A DNA stretch of 64,000 nt from an uncultured Eubacteriales bacterium (lineage in GTDB: Bacteria > Bacillota > Clostridia > Christensenellales > Borkfalkiaceae), in contig UQHL01000003.1 of assembly GCA_900540805.1 (NCBI GenBank), positions 121,925 through 185,924 on the forward strand. Reading direction: 5' to 3'. Under the pieces are notes generated by a model, which was not told where the DNA came from, searched no databases, and saw only the letters and a program-made list of their open reading frames with translations. This document shows, in pieces, positions 1-8,250 of the stretch. How positions within the stretch are numbered: the stretch's first letter is position 1; each line of letters opens with the position of its first letter. The translations under genes were made by a program, and so were the position numbers.

Positions 1-1
1 T

Positions 2-1375
2 TCTGCTTCCGAGGAAAAGGAGACCTGCGTCCGTCCCGCCTACGAAGCCGCCCCCGAAGCGATCGGAACGCAACCGATTGTTCCCGTCGGGGAGACGAGC
101 GCGGAAGAGCCTGCCCCCGCCGCGCAAACGAGCGAAACGTCCGCCGAAGCGGAAGCAGAGGAGCGCCCCGAACCGCTCGAAAGCGGCGATGAGTCCGAAA
201 GCGGCGAAAAAACGGCCCATGCGACTGAAAAAAATGAGGAGAGCGAAGTTATGCAGGCGACCGCTCTTGAAACCGACGAAGATAACAAAGAAGATAATAA
301 AACGGAAGAAGCGAAAGTAGAGGAACCCGCGGCGGAATGTGCGCGCGAGGAAAGTCCCGCTGTCGCCGACGTAGAAAAAAAGGAAGAATCCGAGGAAAAG
401 AAAACGGAAGATAAGGAAAAGAACGACGAAAAGACGGTTTGTCGTGAAACGAAAAAGGGAAAAAATAAATCCAAGGAGGACAAAATGAACATAGAAGACC
501 TCAAAAATGCAATTGAGGACGAAGCCGATTTCTACGACGAGGACGACGAAAACGAGAGGATTGCGCGTTACAGCGGCAAATGGGTAATCTGCCGCGTGGT
601 AACCGTCAGCGACAAAAACGCCGACGAGCTTCCCGCCGAGGGGGCGGGCGAGGAGACCTTTTTCTTTGAGCTTCACGCTTCCAACGGGGAAAAATTGCTC
701 ACCAGTGAGGAGTACACGACCTACAACGGCGCCATAAACGGCATTGAAACGCACAAGTCGAACATCGAGCGCGGCAACTTCAAAATCATGCTTTCGAAAA
801 AGGGCGACTACATTTTCAAGCTGTTAAGCGGAAAAAATATGCTGTTGTGCATGGGCGAACACTATGCGACCAAAACGCGCTGTGAAAGCGCCATCGAATC
901 GACGAAACGCTTTGCGCGAACCGCAATTCTCGACGAAAACGTACAGGATATCATCGTTACGCCTCCGCCCGAAGACGACGAAACGGAAGCCCTGCAAATC
1001 CCCGACAACGGGTACAACGGCAAATGGATTATCCGCGCCCATACCGCGGACGACGGCGAACAGGTATTCTATTTCGAGCTGTTGGCGTCCAACGGCGAAA
1101 AGCTTCTCTCCAGCGAAGAATACACGACCTATATCGGCGCCATCAACGGCATCGGAACCCACAAGACCAATATCGAACGCGGCAACTTCCGTATCTCTTT
1201 GACCAAACGCGGGGATTACATCTATAAGCTGCTGAACGGAAACGGACAGCTGCTCTGTCTCGGCGAGCATTACAGGACGAAGCGCAGATGCGAAAACGCC
1301 ATCGAATCGGTAAAGCGGTTTGCGAAAAACGCGCCCATTCTCGCTGACCCCGAAACGGTAAACAAAAACGCCTGA
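2..1375 (+). CDS. Acidic protein with two C-terminal YegP (DUF1508) units, 5' end missing
   Basis: The frame is open from the window edge, so the N-terminus lies outside; 457 residues are visible. Residues 1-185 are Glu/Lys/Ala-rich, low in hydrophobics and probably disordered. Two copies of a module of about 115 residues follow (roughly 190-310 and 340-450). Each begins with GKW and contains FFELHASNGEKLL or YFELLASNGEKLL, then SEEYTTY, GAINGI and GDYI(F/Y)KLL. This is the YegP/DUF1508 pattern, a small beta-rich domain of unknown biochemical role. Internal ATGs at 251 and 485 exist, but the continuous acidic composition upstream makes an earlier start likely. No membrane segment or signal peptide is visible in this part. 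A strong terminator follows 14 bases after the stop. The family assignment is good; no function is inferred. Confidence 0.85.
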   Translation, partial: SASEEKETCVRPAYEAAPEAIGTQPIVPVGETSAEEPAPAAQTSETSAEAEAEERPEPLESGDESESGEKTAHATEKNEESEVMQATALETDEDNKEDNKTEEAKVEEPAAECAREESPAVADVEKKEESEEKKTEDKEKNDEKTVCRETKKGKNKSKEDKMNIEDLKNAIEDEADFYDEDDENERIARYSGKWVICRVVTVSDKNADELPAEGAGEETFFFELHASNGEKLLTSEEYTTYNGAINGIETHKSNIERGNFKIMLSKKGDYIFKLLSGKNMLLCMGEHYATKTRCESAIESTKRFARTAILDENVQDIIVTPPPEDDETEALQIPDNGYNGKWIIRAHTADDGEQVFYFELLASNGEKLLSSEEYTTYIGAINGIGTHKTNIERGNFRISLTKRGDYIYKLLNGNGQLLCLGEHYRTKRRCENAIESVKRFAKNAPILADPETVNKNA

Positions 1376-1388
1376 GTGAATACGGATC

Positions 1389-1421
1389 GCCCCCTCGGAA
1401 ATTCTTCCGAGGGGGCTTTTT
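1389..1421 (+). terminator. Rho-independent terminator of the YegP gene
   Basis: A perfect 12-bp stem (1389-1400 with 1405-1416), loop ATTC, followed by five T. It lies just past the stop at 1375. Confidence 0.93.
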
Positions 1422-1422
1422 A

Positions 1423-1540
1423 CGTCGAAAAGGTTTTCATATCCTTCACTCTTTTTGCGTCGAAATTGTTTTCGTATTCTTCAATATTTTTACATCGAAA
1501 CGATTCTCGTATCCTTCAATATTTTTATGCCCGAACGATC
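1423..1540. repeat. Tandem array of an imperfect 35-bp repeat (3 copies plus a partial)
   Basis: Units start at 1423, 1458 and 1493, with a partial copy at 1528. Each begins C(G/A)TCGAAA and carries TCTTCAATATTTTT or a variant, with GTATCCTT in the third unit. The array fills the gap between the YegP terminator and the convergent MATE stop. It is too short and has no spacers, so it is not CRISPR. It resembles the 39-bp array at 15748-15903. Confidence 0.75.
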
Positions 1541-1542
1541 GG

Positions 1543-2958
1543 CTACTCCCCTTTCGCCTTTTCCTGTTCCTGCAAGCGGCGAAGCCGTTTGAAAAAGGAT
1601 ATCGTAAAGGGTATTGCGAACAGGAACGCAAGAAAATCGGAGACGGACTGCGCGCTCTGAATACCGAGCAGCTGAAGAAGCTGCGGCAGAATGAGCACGG
1701 CGGGAATATAGAAAAGCCCCTGCCGCGAGCAGGATAACAGCGCGGCGAGCGCCTTGTTTCCCACTACCTGATAAGTCAAGCCCGCCATGAAATTGAGGGG
1801 CAGCAGCGGCATACAGATACACTGAAGCCTTAGCGCGAGCGTACCGATTTCTATCGCCTTCTCCGACGAGAGAAACTGCCGCATGATCGCAGGCGCGGCA
1901 ATCGCGCACACGACGGCAAAAACGCTCATGAGAGCCGTGGAAAATACCAGCGTAAACAGGTAGGCGCCGCGGACGCGGTCGAAACGCCGCGCGCTGTAAT
2001 TATAGCCGAGGACGGGCTGGAAGCCCTGGCCGATGCCGAGGGAGATGGAAAAGGCGAACATAAACACTTTCTGCACTACTCCAAGCGCGGCGATCGCGCC
2101 CTGCGATTCGTAAGGCTGCGCCGCCCAATTAAGCAACACCGTGCAGAGGCTGGCGAGGATCTGACGGCAGAAGGACGGGAAGCCCGTGGCGACGATTTCC
2201 CCGTAAACGGCCGGCCGCTTCGAAACGGCGGAAAACCTCAGATGCGTGACGCTCTTTTTCGAAAGGAACATAAACAGCAGGATAAAAAAGCTGATCAGCT
2301 GGCTGGAAAACGTGGCGACGGCCGCGCCCGTAATCCCCATATTCAGCCCGAAAATAAGGATAGGGTCGAGCGCGACATTGATGACCGCGCCCGTCACCAG
2401 CCCGATCATCGACAAAAGCGCTTTCCCCTGCGAACGCAAAAGATTGTTCATGACGAAGGACATGCACATGAACGGCGCGGCGAGAAGAATATAGGTAGAA
2501 TATTCCTTCGCGTAAGGCAGGATCAACGCCGTCGCCCCCAATCCGCGCATCAGGGGCGACAGAAAAATCAGGCCGAAGATCATGATAAGCACGCCCGCGG
2601 CGCCTGCGGCAAAAAAGGCCGACGAAGATACCTCGTCCGCTTCCTTTTGCGCCCGCTTGCCCAACAGCCTCGAAATAATGCTTCCCCCGCCCATACCGAA
2701 AGTAAACCCGATCGCCTGAATGATCGACATCAGCGACAAAACGACGTTGACCGCGCCCGTGGCGCTTTCGCCCAGGCCCGAGACGAAATAGGTATCGGCA
2801 AGGTTATAGAGCGAGGAGACCATCATGTTCAGCATGGTGGGAATCCCCAGCATCACCACCAGCTTCGCGACGGGCGTCCGCGTCATTTTTGCGAATTGCT
2901 TTCGCTCCTTTTCCTCTTCTTCACTTTGCATTTCTTCCGTGTTTCCCAAATGTCCCAT
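1543..2958 (-). CDS. MATE-family multidrug/Na+ efflux transporter
   Basis: A 471-residue integral membrane protein with about twelve hydrophobic segments, the normal MATE length. The N-terminal sequence TPVAKLVVMLGIPTMLNMM and SLYNLADTYFVSGLG is typical of the DinF/NorM-like clostridial branch. These antiporters export cationic compounds using a Na+ or H+ gradient; the substrate is unknown here. The start is placed at 2958, where the ATG sits six bases after a TATAAT box and no ribosome binding site is present. An ATG at 2931 is the alternative if the transcript is not leaderless. It converges with the YegP gene and diverges from the small lipoprotein gene at 3050. The family is certain, the substrate is not. 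Confidence 0.9.
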   Translation of the reverse strand: MGHLGNTEEMQSEEEEKERKQFAKMTRTPVAKLVVMLGIPTMLNMMVSSLYNLADTYFVSGLGESATGAVNVVLSLMSIIQAIGFTFGMGGGSIISRLLGKRAQKEADEVSSSAFFAAGAAGVLIMIFGLIFLSPLMRGLGATALILPYAKEYSTYILLAAPFMCMSFVMNNLLRSQGKALLSMIGLVTGAVINVALDPILIFGLNMGITGAAVATFSSQLISFFILLFMFLSKKSVTHLRFSAVSKRPAVYGEIVATGFPSFCRQILASLCTVLLNWAAQPYESQGAIAALGVVQKVFMFAFSISLGIGQGFQPVLGYNYSARRFDRVRGAYLFTLVFSTALMSVFAVVCAIAAPAIMRQFLSSEKAIEIGTLALRLQCICMPLLPLNFMAGLTYQVVGNKALAALLSCSRQGLFYIPAVLILPQLLQLLGIQSAQSVSDFLAFLFAIPFTISFFKRLRRLQEQEKAKGE

Positions 2959-2964
2959 AGTATT

Positions 2965-2993
2965 ATTATACAAATCTTTTTTCAAAAACGCAA
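2965..2993 (-). promoter_or_regulatory. Sigma-A promoter of the MATE gene, leaderless geometry
   Basis: Read on the minus strand: TTGCGT (2988-2993), a 17-base spacer, TATAAT (2965-2970), six bases, then ATG at 2958. The transcript would start on or next to the A of the ATG. Confidence 0.65.
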
Positions 2994-3049
2994 CCGAACC
3001 GCAAGGGGAATAAGGCATAATTTTTCCCCGCACGGCGCAAACTGTCGGT

Positions 3050-3550
3050 ATGAAAAGTTTACACCGTATTCTGCCCGCTTTATGCGCGGCGACGCTTTGT
3101 CTGTTTCTTCCTGCGGCCGCGGCCTGTTCGACGTCGGGAAACGCCTCGTCCGAGCGTTCGGTTCCCCGCATCGATATGCCCGCGGAAAGGCCGCCCTTTC
3201 CCGCACCCGACGGCGTGCCCTATCCGCTTCCGCACGACGGGGAACCCGATTTGTTGCTTCCCGACGGAATACCCGCGCCCCGTCCTCGGCCCGTGACGCC
3301 CTCCCGCCCTTCCACTTCGGGGGACGCGGAAAATATCCCCTCACCCTATTATCGGCATCGCCGCGGCAGACGCTCCGATTCCTATCGCAGGGACTCGGAA
3401 GACTGTCGGGACAAAGACGACTGTTCCTCCTGTCCCAAGCGTTCGGACGATTCGGAAAAGGAGGATTCGACGGCGGAAGATTCTTCCGCGCGGCTCCGTC
3501 CCACGCCCCGGGAAAAGCGTCAGCTTCCCCCCAGCCGCGAGCTTCCGTAA
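3050..3550 (+). CDS. Small proline-rich putative lipoprotein
   Basis: 166 residues. A basic start (MKSLHR) and a hydrophobic core lead to AAAAC near residue 26, a plausible lipobox, so export and lipid anchoring are inferred. The mature part has no recognisable fold. Residues 45-90 are rich in Pro with PDG repeats, the middle is Arg/Asp/Ser-rich with closely spaced cysteines (CRDKDDCSSC), and the tail is acidic then basic. No clear ribosome binding site precedes the ATG. An antisense frame overlaps it, but the signal peptide favours this strand. I do not recognise the family, and the gene call itself is only moderately secure. Confidence 0.5.
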   Translation: MKSLHRILPALCAATLCLFLPAAAACSTSGNASSERSVPRIDMPAERPPFPAPDGVPYPLPHDGEPDLLLPDGIPAPRPRPVTPSRPSTSGDAENIPSPYYRHRRGRRSDSYRRDSEDCRDKDDCSSCPKRSDDSEKEDSTAEDSSARLRPTPREKRQLPPSRELP

Positions 3551-3567
3551 ACGGCGGCGCCGTTTAC
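3547..3567. terminator. Palindrome holding both convergent stop codons
   Basis: A 9-bp perfect stem (3547-3555 with 3559-3567) and a 3-base loop. The TAA of the plus-strand gene lies in the left arm and the TAA of the minus-strand macrodomain gene in the right arm. There is no U tract, so it may be a 3'-end stabilising hairpin rather than a full terminator. Confidence 0.55.
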
Positions 3568-4433
3568 ATCAATCGAAGAATTTCGGTATAAATATCCTCG
3601 TCGCGCCCTGTAAATACGTCGAAGATCACCCGCATGGGATAATCGGCATGCTTCATCAACCATTGCTTTGCCGTGCCGACGGCGATTTCCGCCGCCTCGC
3701 CTGCGGGAAAATTGAAAACGCCCGTGGAAATACAGCAGAAAGCGACGCTTTTCAGCCCTTTTTCCCTTGCGAGATCGAGACAGGAAAGATAGCAGGATTT
3801 CAGCAGGCTTCTTTCCGTTTCGCCGACGCGGAGCGCAACCCTCGGGCCGACGGTATGCAGCACGTAACGGCAAGGCAGATTGTAGGCGGAGGTGATTTTC
3901 GCGCCGCCCGCGCTTTCCGCGCGTCCCTGCGCGCGAACAATCGCCGCACAGTCTTCCCGAAGCTGAAGGCCCGCGCGGGAATGAATGATATTGTCGATGC
4001 AGTTATGGAGGGGAATATAACACCCCGTAAGCTCCCCCGAAGCGGAATTGACGATCGCGTCGGCGTTCAGCCGCGTGATGTCCCCCGCATAGACGGCTAT
4101 CCCCTCTTTATATCGCAATCCGTCTATCTCCTCGACGCCCCTGCGAAGCGTCTCCGTCCAGAACAATTTGTCCTGCGCGGCGAGAAAACGTTCGGGGACG
4201 GGCGCGGGAAAACGCCTGTTCATATATTCGCGGACAATTTTACGCTTTTCGGGATAGGGAAGATTGAAAGCCGCCACCATATTGCGTTCCGCAAAGAGAA
4301 CCTCCAGAAGTTCGTCGCACAGCGCACCGCACTCCGCCTCGTCCGCCGCAGGACGGGGGCGGGGATAGGGTTCTACGCGGATAAAGCTCCCGTATTCCGA
4401 TAAGGGTAAAGCTTCCATATTGCAACCGATCAT
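3564..4433 (-). CDS. Zinc-dependent macrodomain protein (ADP-ribosyl hydrolase)
   Basis: 289 residues. The macrodomain occupies residues 110-289: DAIVNSASGELTGC, the ligand-loop Asn/Ser, then YVLHTVGP and STGVFNFP. The stretch C138-x4-H143-x-C145 matches the zinc ligands of the Zn-macro class (SauMacro type). That class removes ADP-ribose from modified proteins and is found in many Firmicutes pathogens and commensals. The first 100 residues are the helical extension usual for this class. In some bacteria these genes sit beside a sirtuin (SirTM) and lipoyl-carrier gene; neither is present here. The start at 4433 is preceded by AAAGGAAA. Class assignment is strong; the physiological target is unknown. 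Confidence 0.88.
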   Translation of the reverse strand: MIGCNMEALPLSEYGSFIRVEPYPRPRPAADEAECGALCDELLEVLFAERNMVAAFNLPYPEKRKIVREYMNRRFPAPVPERFLAAQDKLFWTETLRRGVEEIDGLRYKEGIAVYAGDITRLNADAIVNSASGELTGCYIPLHNCIDNIIHSRAGLQLREDCAAIVRAQGRAESAGGAKITSAYNLPCRYVLHTVGPRVALRVGETERSLLKSCYLSCLDLAREKGLKSVAFCCISTGVFNFPAGEAAEIAVGTAKQWLMKHADYPMRVIFDVFTGRDEDIYTEILRLM

Positions 4434-4498
4434 TTTTCTTTCGTTTCCTTTCCGTAAAAATCTCCGCCCGAAAAACACAGGCGGGCTTGTTTTTTCGT

Positions 4499-4527
4499 TT
4501 GATTTTTCCTCTTTCGTGTGCTATAAT
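4499..4527 (+). promoter_or_regulatory. Sigma-A promoter with leaderless geometry
   Basis: TTGATT (4499-4504), 17-base spacer, TATAAT (4522-4527), then six bases to the ATG at 4534. There is no room for a ribosome binding site. Confidence 0.75.
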
Positions 4528-4533
4528 AGAGCC

Positions 4534-5043
4534 ATGAAAAAGAAAGAGCCCCCCAAACAGACAACTTGTTTCCGTTTTCAGTTCTCCAAGGCCGTTATTC
4601 TGTGCTGTGCGGGCGCGCTGGCGTTGTGCGCGGCCGCCATCGTTTCGTCCGTATGGCGGATTTTCAAAAACGACGGCCTGCACAGCTTTAACGATTGGCT
4701 GACGTATCCTTTACTCATTTTGATCAGCGTCGCGGGAATCGTTATCGTCGTCGCGCTTCTGATCAAGTCGCAGTACGTCGTCGATGACAAAAATTTTATC
4801 ACGCAGTTCGGTCTCATCAAAAGCAAATGCGCGCTGAAGGACATCACTTCCGTGCTATTGGATACGGAGACGAACAAGCTCACCGTCTATATGGGGGAAG
4901 CGTTTTCCGTCATTTCCGTGCAAAAGAGCTGGAACAACGATTTCGTACGCGCGCTGTTAAAAGGCAATCCCGATATCGATTACAGCTATACGGTAAAAGA
5001 AAACAAACCCGACAAGCCCGACGATGAAAGCAAAAATAAGTAA
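4534..5043 (+). CDS. Two-helix membrane protein with PH-like C-terminal domain
   Basis: 169 residues. Two membrane segments lie near residues 22-45 and 62-82. A soluble part follows (about 85-155) whose pattern YVVDDKNFITQFGLIKSK is that of bacterial PH (YdbT/DUF304-like) domains. The tail is Lys/Asp-rich. The start is chosen because a consensus promoter ends seven bases upstream. An earlier in-frame alternative start at 4420 lies upstream of that promoter and is rejected. The role is unknown; PH-like membrane proteins of this size are usually of unassigned function. Confidence 0.75.
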   Translation: MKKKEPPKQTTCFRFQFSKAVILCCAGALALCAAAIVSSVWRIFKNDGLHSFNDWLTYPLLILISVAGIVIVVALLIKSQYVVDDKNFITQFGLIKSKCALKDITSVLLDTETNKLTVYMGEAFSVISVQKSWNNDFVRALLKGNPDIDYSYTVKENKPDKPDDESKNK

Positions 5044-5057
5044 ATTTCAAACCTCGC

Positions 5058-5089
5058 CGCCTTCCGAACCGTCTTCGGGAGGCGTTTTT
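5058..5089 (+). terminator. Rho-independent terminator
   Basis: An 11-bp stem (5058-5068 with 5074-5084, one G-T pair) followed by five T. It serves the membrane-protein gene ending at 5043. Confidence 0.85.
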
Positions 5090-5969
5090 ATCGCCCGCCC
5101 ATCGTCCCGACGATATATTCCGCGTAAAGCTTCGCTACGTTGACGCCCGTCGCCGCTTCCAGCCCCTCGAAAAAGGCGTTGGAATTCACCTCGCATAAAA
5201 CAGGCCCGTCTTCCCCGTAGAGCAGATCGACGCCGCAATAATCCAATTTCAGCACCTGCGCCGCCTTCTCCGCCGCCGCGCGAAATTCTTCCGTCAGCGC
5301 TACGGCGCGGCCCGTGCCGCCGAGCTCGATATTCGAACGGAATTCCCCCGCTTTCGCGCGCCGTTCCATGGCGGCGACCGCCTTTCCCCCTATCACGATC
5401 ACGCGGAGGTCGCGGCCCGCCGAAGCGGCGATATATCGTTGATAAAAATGGGGCGCATACAGAAATTCCTGCGCCGTCGCCTTAAGCGCCTCCATATCGG
5501 GTAGGAGACGAACGTCCTTTCCGAAGGAGCCGAAGCTCTTTTTGGCGACGAGGGGAAATCCCAGCCTTTCCCCCACGCGCGCGAGGAAAGCCCCGTCCGC
5601 GACGGCCGCGGGCGTGTAGCACAAGGGCGCCGCGATCGTTTCGGGAACGCAGAGCCCCGCCCCGACAAGCGCAAGGTAGGTGAGCATTTTATCGTCGCAC
5701 TTTTCCACCGCGTCCGCGCAGTTGAACAGCCGAAGCCCCGCCAGCTCCAACATTCTGCCGAGGTATTTGTCCTTGTCGAGATACACCGCGAAATCGAAGC
5801 CGCCGATACAGTCTGCGGCGCCGTCCGTGCGTATCGTTGCTTCGATACCGCCGTTGAGACGTATTTCCGTCTCTGCGCCCGCCCGTTTCAGTTCTTCCGC
5901 GAGCCTGCGGCTCTGTCGGTAAAATTTTTCGCCGTTGGGATAGGCGTTCATGATAATCAAGCCTTTCAT
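5088..5969 (-). CDS. RimK-like ATP-grasp ligase
   Basis: 293 residues, the length of single-domain RimK-type ligases. The ATP-grasp core runs from about residue 95 to the end: AKKSFGSFGKDV is the nucleotide-binding glycine-rich stretch, YCGVDLLYGEDGPVLCEVNSNAFFEG holds the metal-binding acidic and Asn residues. RimK-family enzymes join an amino acid, often glutamate, to a protein, peptide or cofactor using ATP. The acceptor cannot be told here. The ATG at 5969 follows GGAAGAAAAG. It lies downstream of hom, but a terminator separates the two, so it probably has partial read-through or its own promoter. Family certain, substrate open. Confidence 0.85.
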   Translation of the reverse strand: MKGLIIMNAYPNGEKFYRQSRRLAEELKRAGAETEIRLNGGIEATIRTDGAADCIGGFDFAVYLDKDKYLGRMLELAGLRLFNCADAVEKCDDKMLTYLALVGAGLCVPETIAAPLCYTPAAVADGAFLARVGERLGFPLVAKKSFGSFGKDVRLLPDMEALKATAQEFLYAPHFYQRYIAASAGRDLRVIVIGGKAVAAMERRAKAGEFRSNIELGGTGRAVALTEEFRAAAEKAAQVLKLDYCGVDLLYGEDGPVLCEVNSNAFFEGLEAATGVNVAKLYAEYIVGTMGGR

Positions 5970-5986
5970 CACTCTTTTCTTCCGTT

Positions 5987-6012
5987 AAAAAGCGAGGGTT
6001 TCCCCTCGCCTC
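5987..6012 (-). terminator. Rho-independent terminator of hom
   Basis: Stem GCGAGGG/CCCTCGC (5992-5998 with 6003-6009), with a T run on the minus strand over 5987-5991. Confidence 0.85.
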
Positions 6013-6025
6013 TTTTTCTGTCTGT

Positions 6026-7360
6026 TTAAGCTTCCACCCGAATGAGAGCTTCCACGTTTGCGATGCCCGAAGCGTTGATTTTCGCCACGGCGCCGCGAAT
6101 GGAATTTTCCGTCGTGCCGTGCGTCACCAAAATCAGCGGCACCCGCTCCTCCGCGGCAGACGTATCCGCGCCGAAGCCCGCTTCCGTTTCGCCTTCGGGA
6201 AGTTCGGCGTTTCCCTTTTGCACCAATTCCACGATCGAGACGCCGTAGCGGGCGAGTATCCCCGAAACCTTTGCGAGGACGCCCGCTCTGTCCTCCGCCG
6301 CGAGGCGAAGGTAATACGCGCTTTCGAAATCGGAGACGAATTTCGTATCCTTATCGGCCGCGGCGGTATTCTTAAACGTGGAATATTTCACCTCGGAATG
6401 GGTCGCCGCATAAATGACGTCGCTGACCACCGAGCTGCCCGTGGGCAGCGCGCCCGCCCCGCGGCCGTACAGCATGACGTCGTCCATGGCGTCGCCCTTG
6501 AGATAGACGGCGTTGAAGCTGTCGGACACGCCCGCGAGAGGATGAGAATTTTTGATAAAGGTGGGATGCACCCGCACCTCGATTCCCTTATCGGTATTTT
6601 TTCCGATCGCGAGCAGCTTCAGCGTATAGCCCAGCTGTTTTCCGAAGGCGATATCCACTTTATCGACGGAGGAAATGCCCTCGCGGCAAACCTTGCCATA
6701 AGGCACCTTCGTATGGAACGCAAGCGAGGAAAGGATGGACAGCTTATACATCGCGTCGTAGCCCTCCACGTCGTTGGTGGGGTCGGCCTCGGCATACCCG
6801 AGCCTCTGCGCCTCTTTCAGCGCGGCCGCGTAGTCCTCGTTTTCCTCCGCCATCTTCGTCAGAATAAAATTTGTCGTCCCGTTGATGATGCCCATCATTT
6901 CGGTAATGCGGTTGGCCTGTACGCCGTCGAGCAGAGTGCGGATAATCGGTACGCCGCCGACGCAGCTCGCCTCGAAATACAATCCGCAGCAATTGCGTCT
7001 CGCGGTGCGTTCCAGCTCGTGAGAATATTTGCAGATGAGCTCCTTATTGGAGGTAACGACGCTCTTGCCCTCGTGCAGCGCGGCGAGGACGTAATCCTTC
7101 GCGGCTTCCACGCCGCCGATACACTCGATGACGATATCCACGGCGGGATTGGCGATGACCTCCGCGATACTGCCCGCGATACATTCCTCGGGAACGCCCA
7201 GCGCGCGCGCCTTTTCGCGGTTTCTCACAAGTACGTTTTCCACTTCGATATCCACGTTTTGCGTGCGTTGATAAAATTCGCGGTGCTCGGTGAGTATCTT
7301 ATACGTGCCGCCGCCGACGACGCCCAGCCCCAGGATCGCCACGCCCACTTTCTTCATCAT
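6026..7360 (-). CDS. hom: Homoserine dehydrogenase
   Basis: 444 residues. It reduces aspartate semialdehyde to homoserine for threonine and methionine. The NAD(P) fold begins GLGVVGGGTYK. The catalytic domain shows SNKELICKY, GGVPIIRTL, GIINGTTNFILTKM and EADPTNDVEGYDA, which hold the substrate and catalytic Lys/Asp residues. An ACT domain occupies about residues 365-444 and suggests end-product feedback. It carries an extra acidic/glycine insert of about 20 residues after VELVQKG, before the strand PLILVTHGTTEN. A GAGGAGG site lies upstream of two consecutive ATG codons. The gene follows coaX on the same strand with a 107-base gap. Confidence 0.95.
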   Translation of the reverse strand: MMKKVGVAILGLGVVGGGTYKILTEHREFYQRTQNVDIEVENVLVRNREKARALGVPEECIAGSIAEVIANPAVDIVIECIGGVEAAKDYVLAALHEGKSVVTSNKELICKYSHELERTARRNCCGLYFEASCVGGVPIIRTLLDGVQANRITEMMGIINGTTNFILTKMAEENEDYAAALKEAQRLGYAEADPTNDVEGYDAMYKLSILSSLAFHTKVPYGKVCREGISSVDKVDIAFGKQLGYTLKLLAIGKNTDKGIEVRVHPTFIKNSHPLAGVSDSFNAVYLKGDAMDDVMLYGRGAGALPTGSSVVSDVIYAATHSEVKYSTFKNTAAADKDTKFVSDFESAYYLRLAAEDRAGVLAKVSGILARYGVSIVELVQKGNAELPEGETEAGFGADTSAAEERVPLILVTHGTTENSIRGAVAKINASGIANVEALIRVEA

Positions 7361-7467
7361 AGTCTATGCCTCCTCGGAACGCTTGTTCCCACAAATATTA
7401 GTCTTGCTCTTCGGGCGGTTTTTATGCCCGAAAAGCGGCTTGTCCCTGTCCGAAAACCCTATCTTTA

Positions 7468-8247
7468 TCACTCGGGGCGGTTGAGATAATACAAATACCG
7501 CAGACCATCCAGCGTCAAAAGCTTATCCACGACGTCGATACAGGACACTTCCTTGGAAATGATCTCGCTGAAGCCCCCCGTCGCAATCGTCTTGACGTCC
7601 GCGCACCTGAGTTCTTTCTTGATACGGGTGACGATATACTCCACCAGCCCCGCAAACCCGAATACGAGTCCCGCCTGCATATTGGTGACGGTGTTTTTTG
7701 CGATAATGCTTTTCGGCGCCTCGATTTCCACCCGCGGCAGTTTCGCCGTGCCGTTGACGAGGGAATCGAGCGAACCCTTGATCCCGGGAGAAATGACGCC
7801 GCCGATAAACTCGTTGTCGGCGCTGATGATATTGAACGTGGTGGCCGTGCCGAAATCCACGACGATCAAAGGCTTATTTTCGCCGTACCTGACGATGGCG
7901 GAAACGCAGTTGACGATTCTGTCCGCGCCCACTTCCCGCGCGTCGTCGCAGCGGATATTCAGGCCCGATTTCAGACCCGGCTCGATATGAAGCGGCTTGA
8001 TCCCCAGATATAGCCCGCACATTTTATCGACGGTGTAATCCAGCGTGGGCACCACGGACGAGACGATCCCGCCCGAAAGCTCCCGCGGCTTTATCTCCAT
8101 CACTTTTAACATATTCACGAGCTGCGAGCCGTATTCATCCGAAGTTTTTTTCAGATCGGTGGCGACGCGGAAAGAAATGCGCAGACGCTCGCCCTCGTAA
8201 ATGGCATATTTGATATTGGTGTTGCCGATATCGATACAAATGATCAT
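7468..8247 (-). CDS. coaX: Type III pantothenate kinase
   Basis: 259 residues, standard for CoaX. It phosphorylates pantothenate, the first step of CoA synthesis. Signatures: DIGNTNIKYAIYEG (phosphate loop), VGADRIVNCVSA and VDFGTATTFN (Asp base and nucleotide contacts), and GGVISPG. Type III kinases need a monovalent cation and are not inhibited by CoA. It starts three bases after an ECF S-component gene, so the pair is one transcript. This arrangement suggests that the S component imports pantothenate. Confidence 0.95.
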   Translation of the reverse strand: MIICIDIGNTNIKYAIYEGERLRISFRVATDLKKTSDEYGSQLVNMLKVMEIKPRELSGGIVSSVVPTLDYTVDKMCGLYLGIKPLHIEPGLKSGLNIRCDDAREVGADRIVNCVSAIVRYGENKPLIVVDFGTATTFNIISADNEFIGGVISPGIKGSLDSLVNGTAKLPRVEIEAPKSIIAKNTVTNMQAGLVFGFAGLVEYIVTRIKKELRCADVKTIATGGFSEIISKEVSCIDVVDKLLTLDGLRYLYYLNRPE

Positions 8248-8250
8248 AAA

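Noticed and set aside
1423..1540. CRISPR array
   Set aside because: Units are contiguous with no spacers, degenerate, and no cas genes are present. The same holds for 15748-15903.
2982..3344. Minus-strand 120-codon frame over the small lipoprotein
   Set aside because: Arg-rich shadow; the plus-strand frame has a signal peptide and lipobox.
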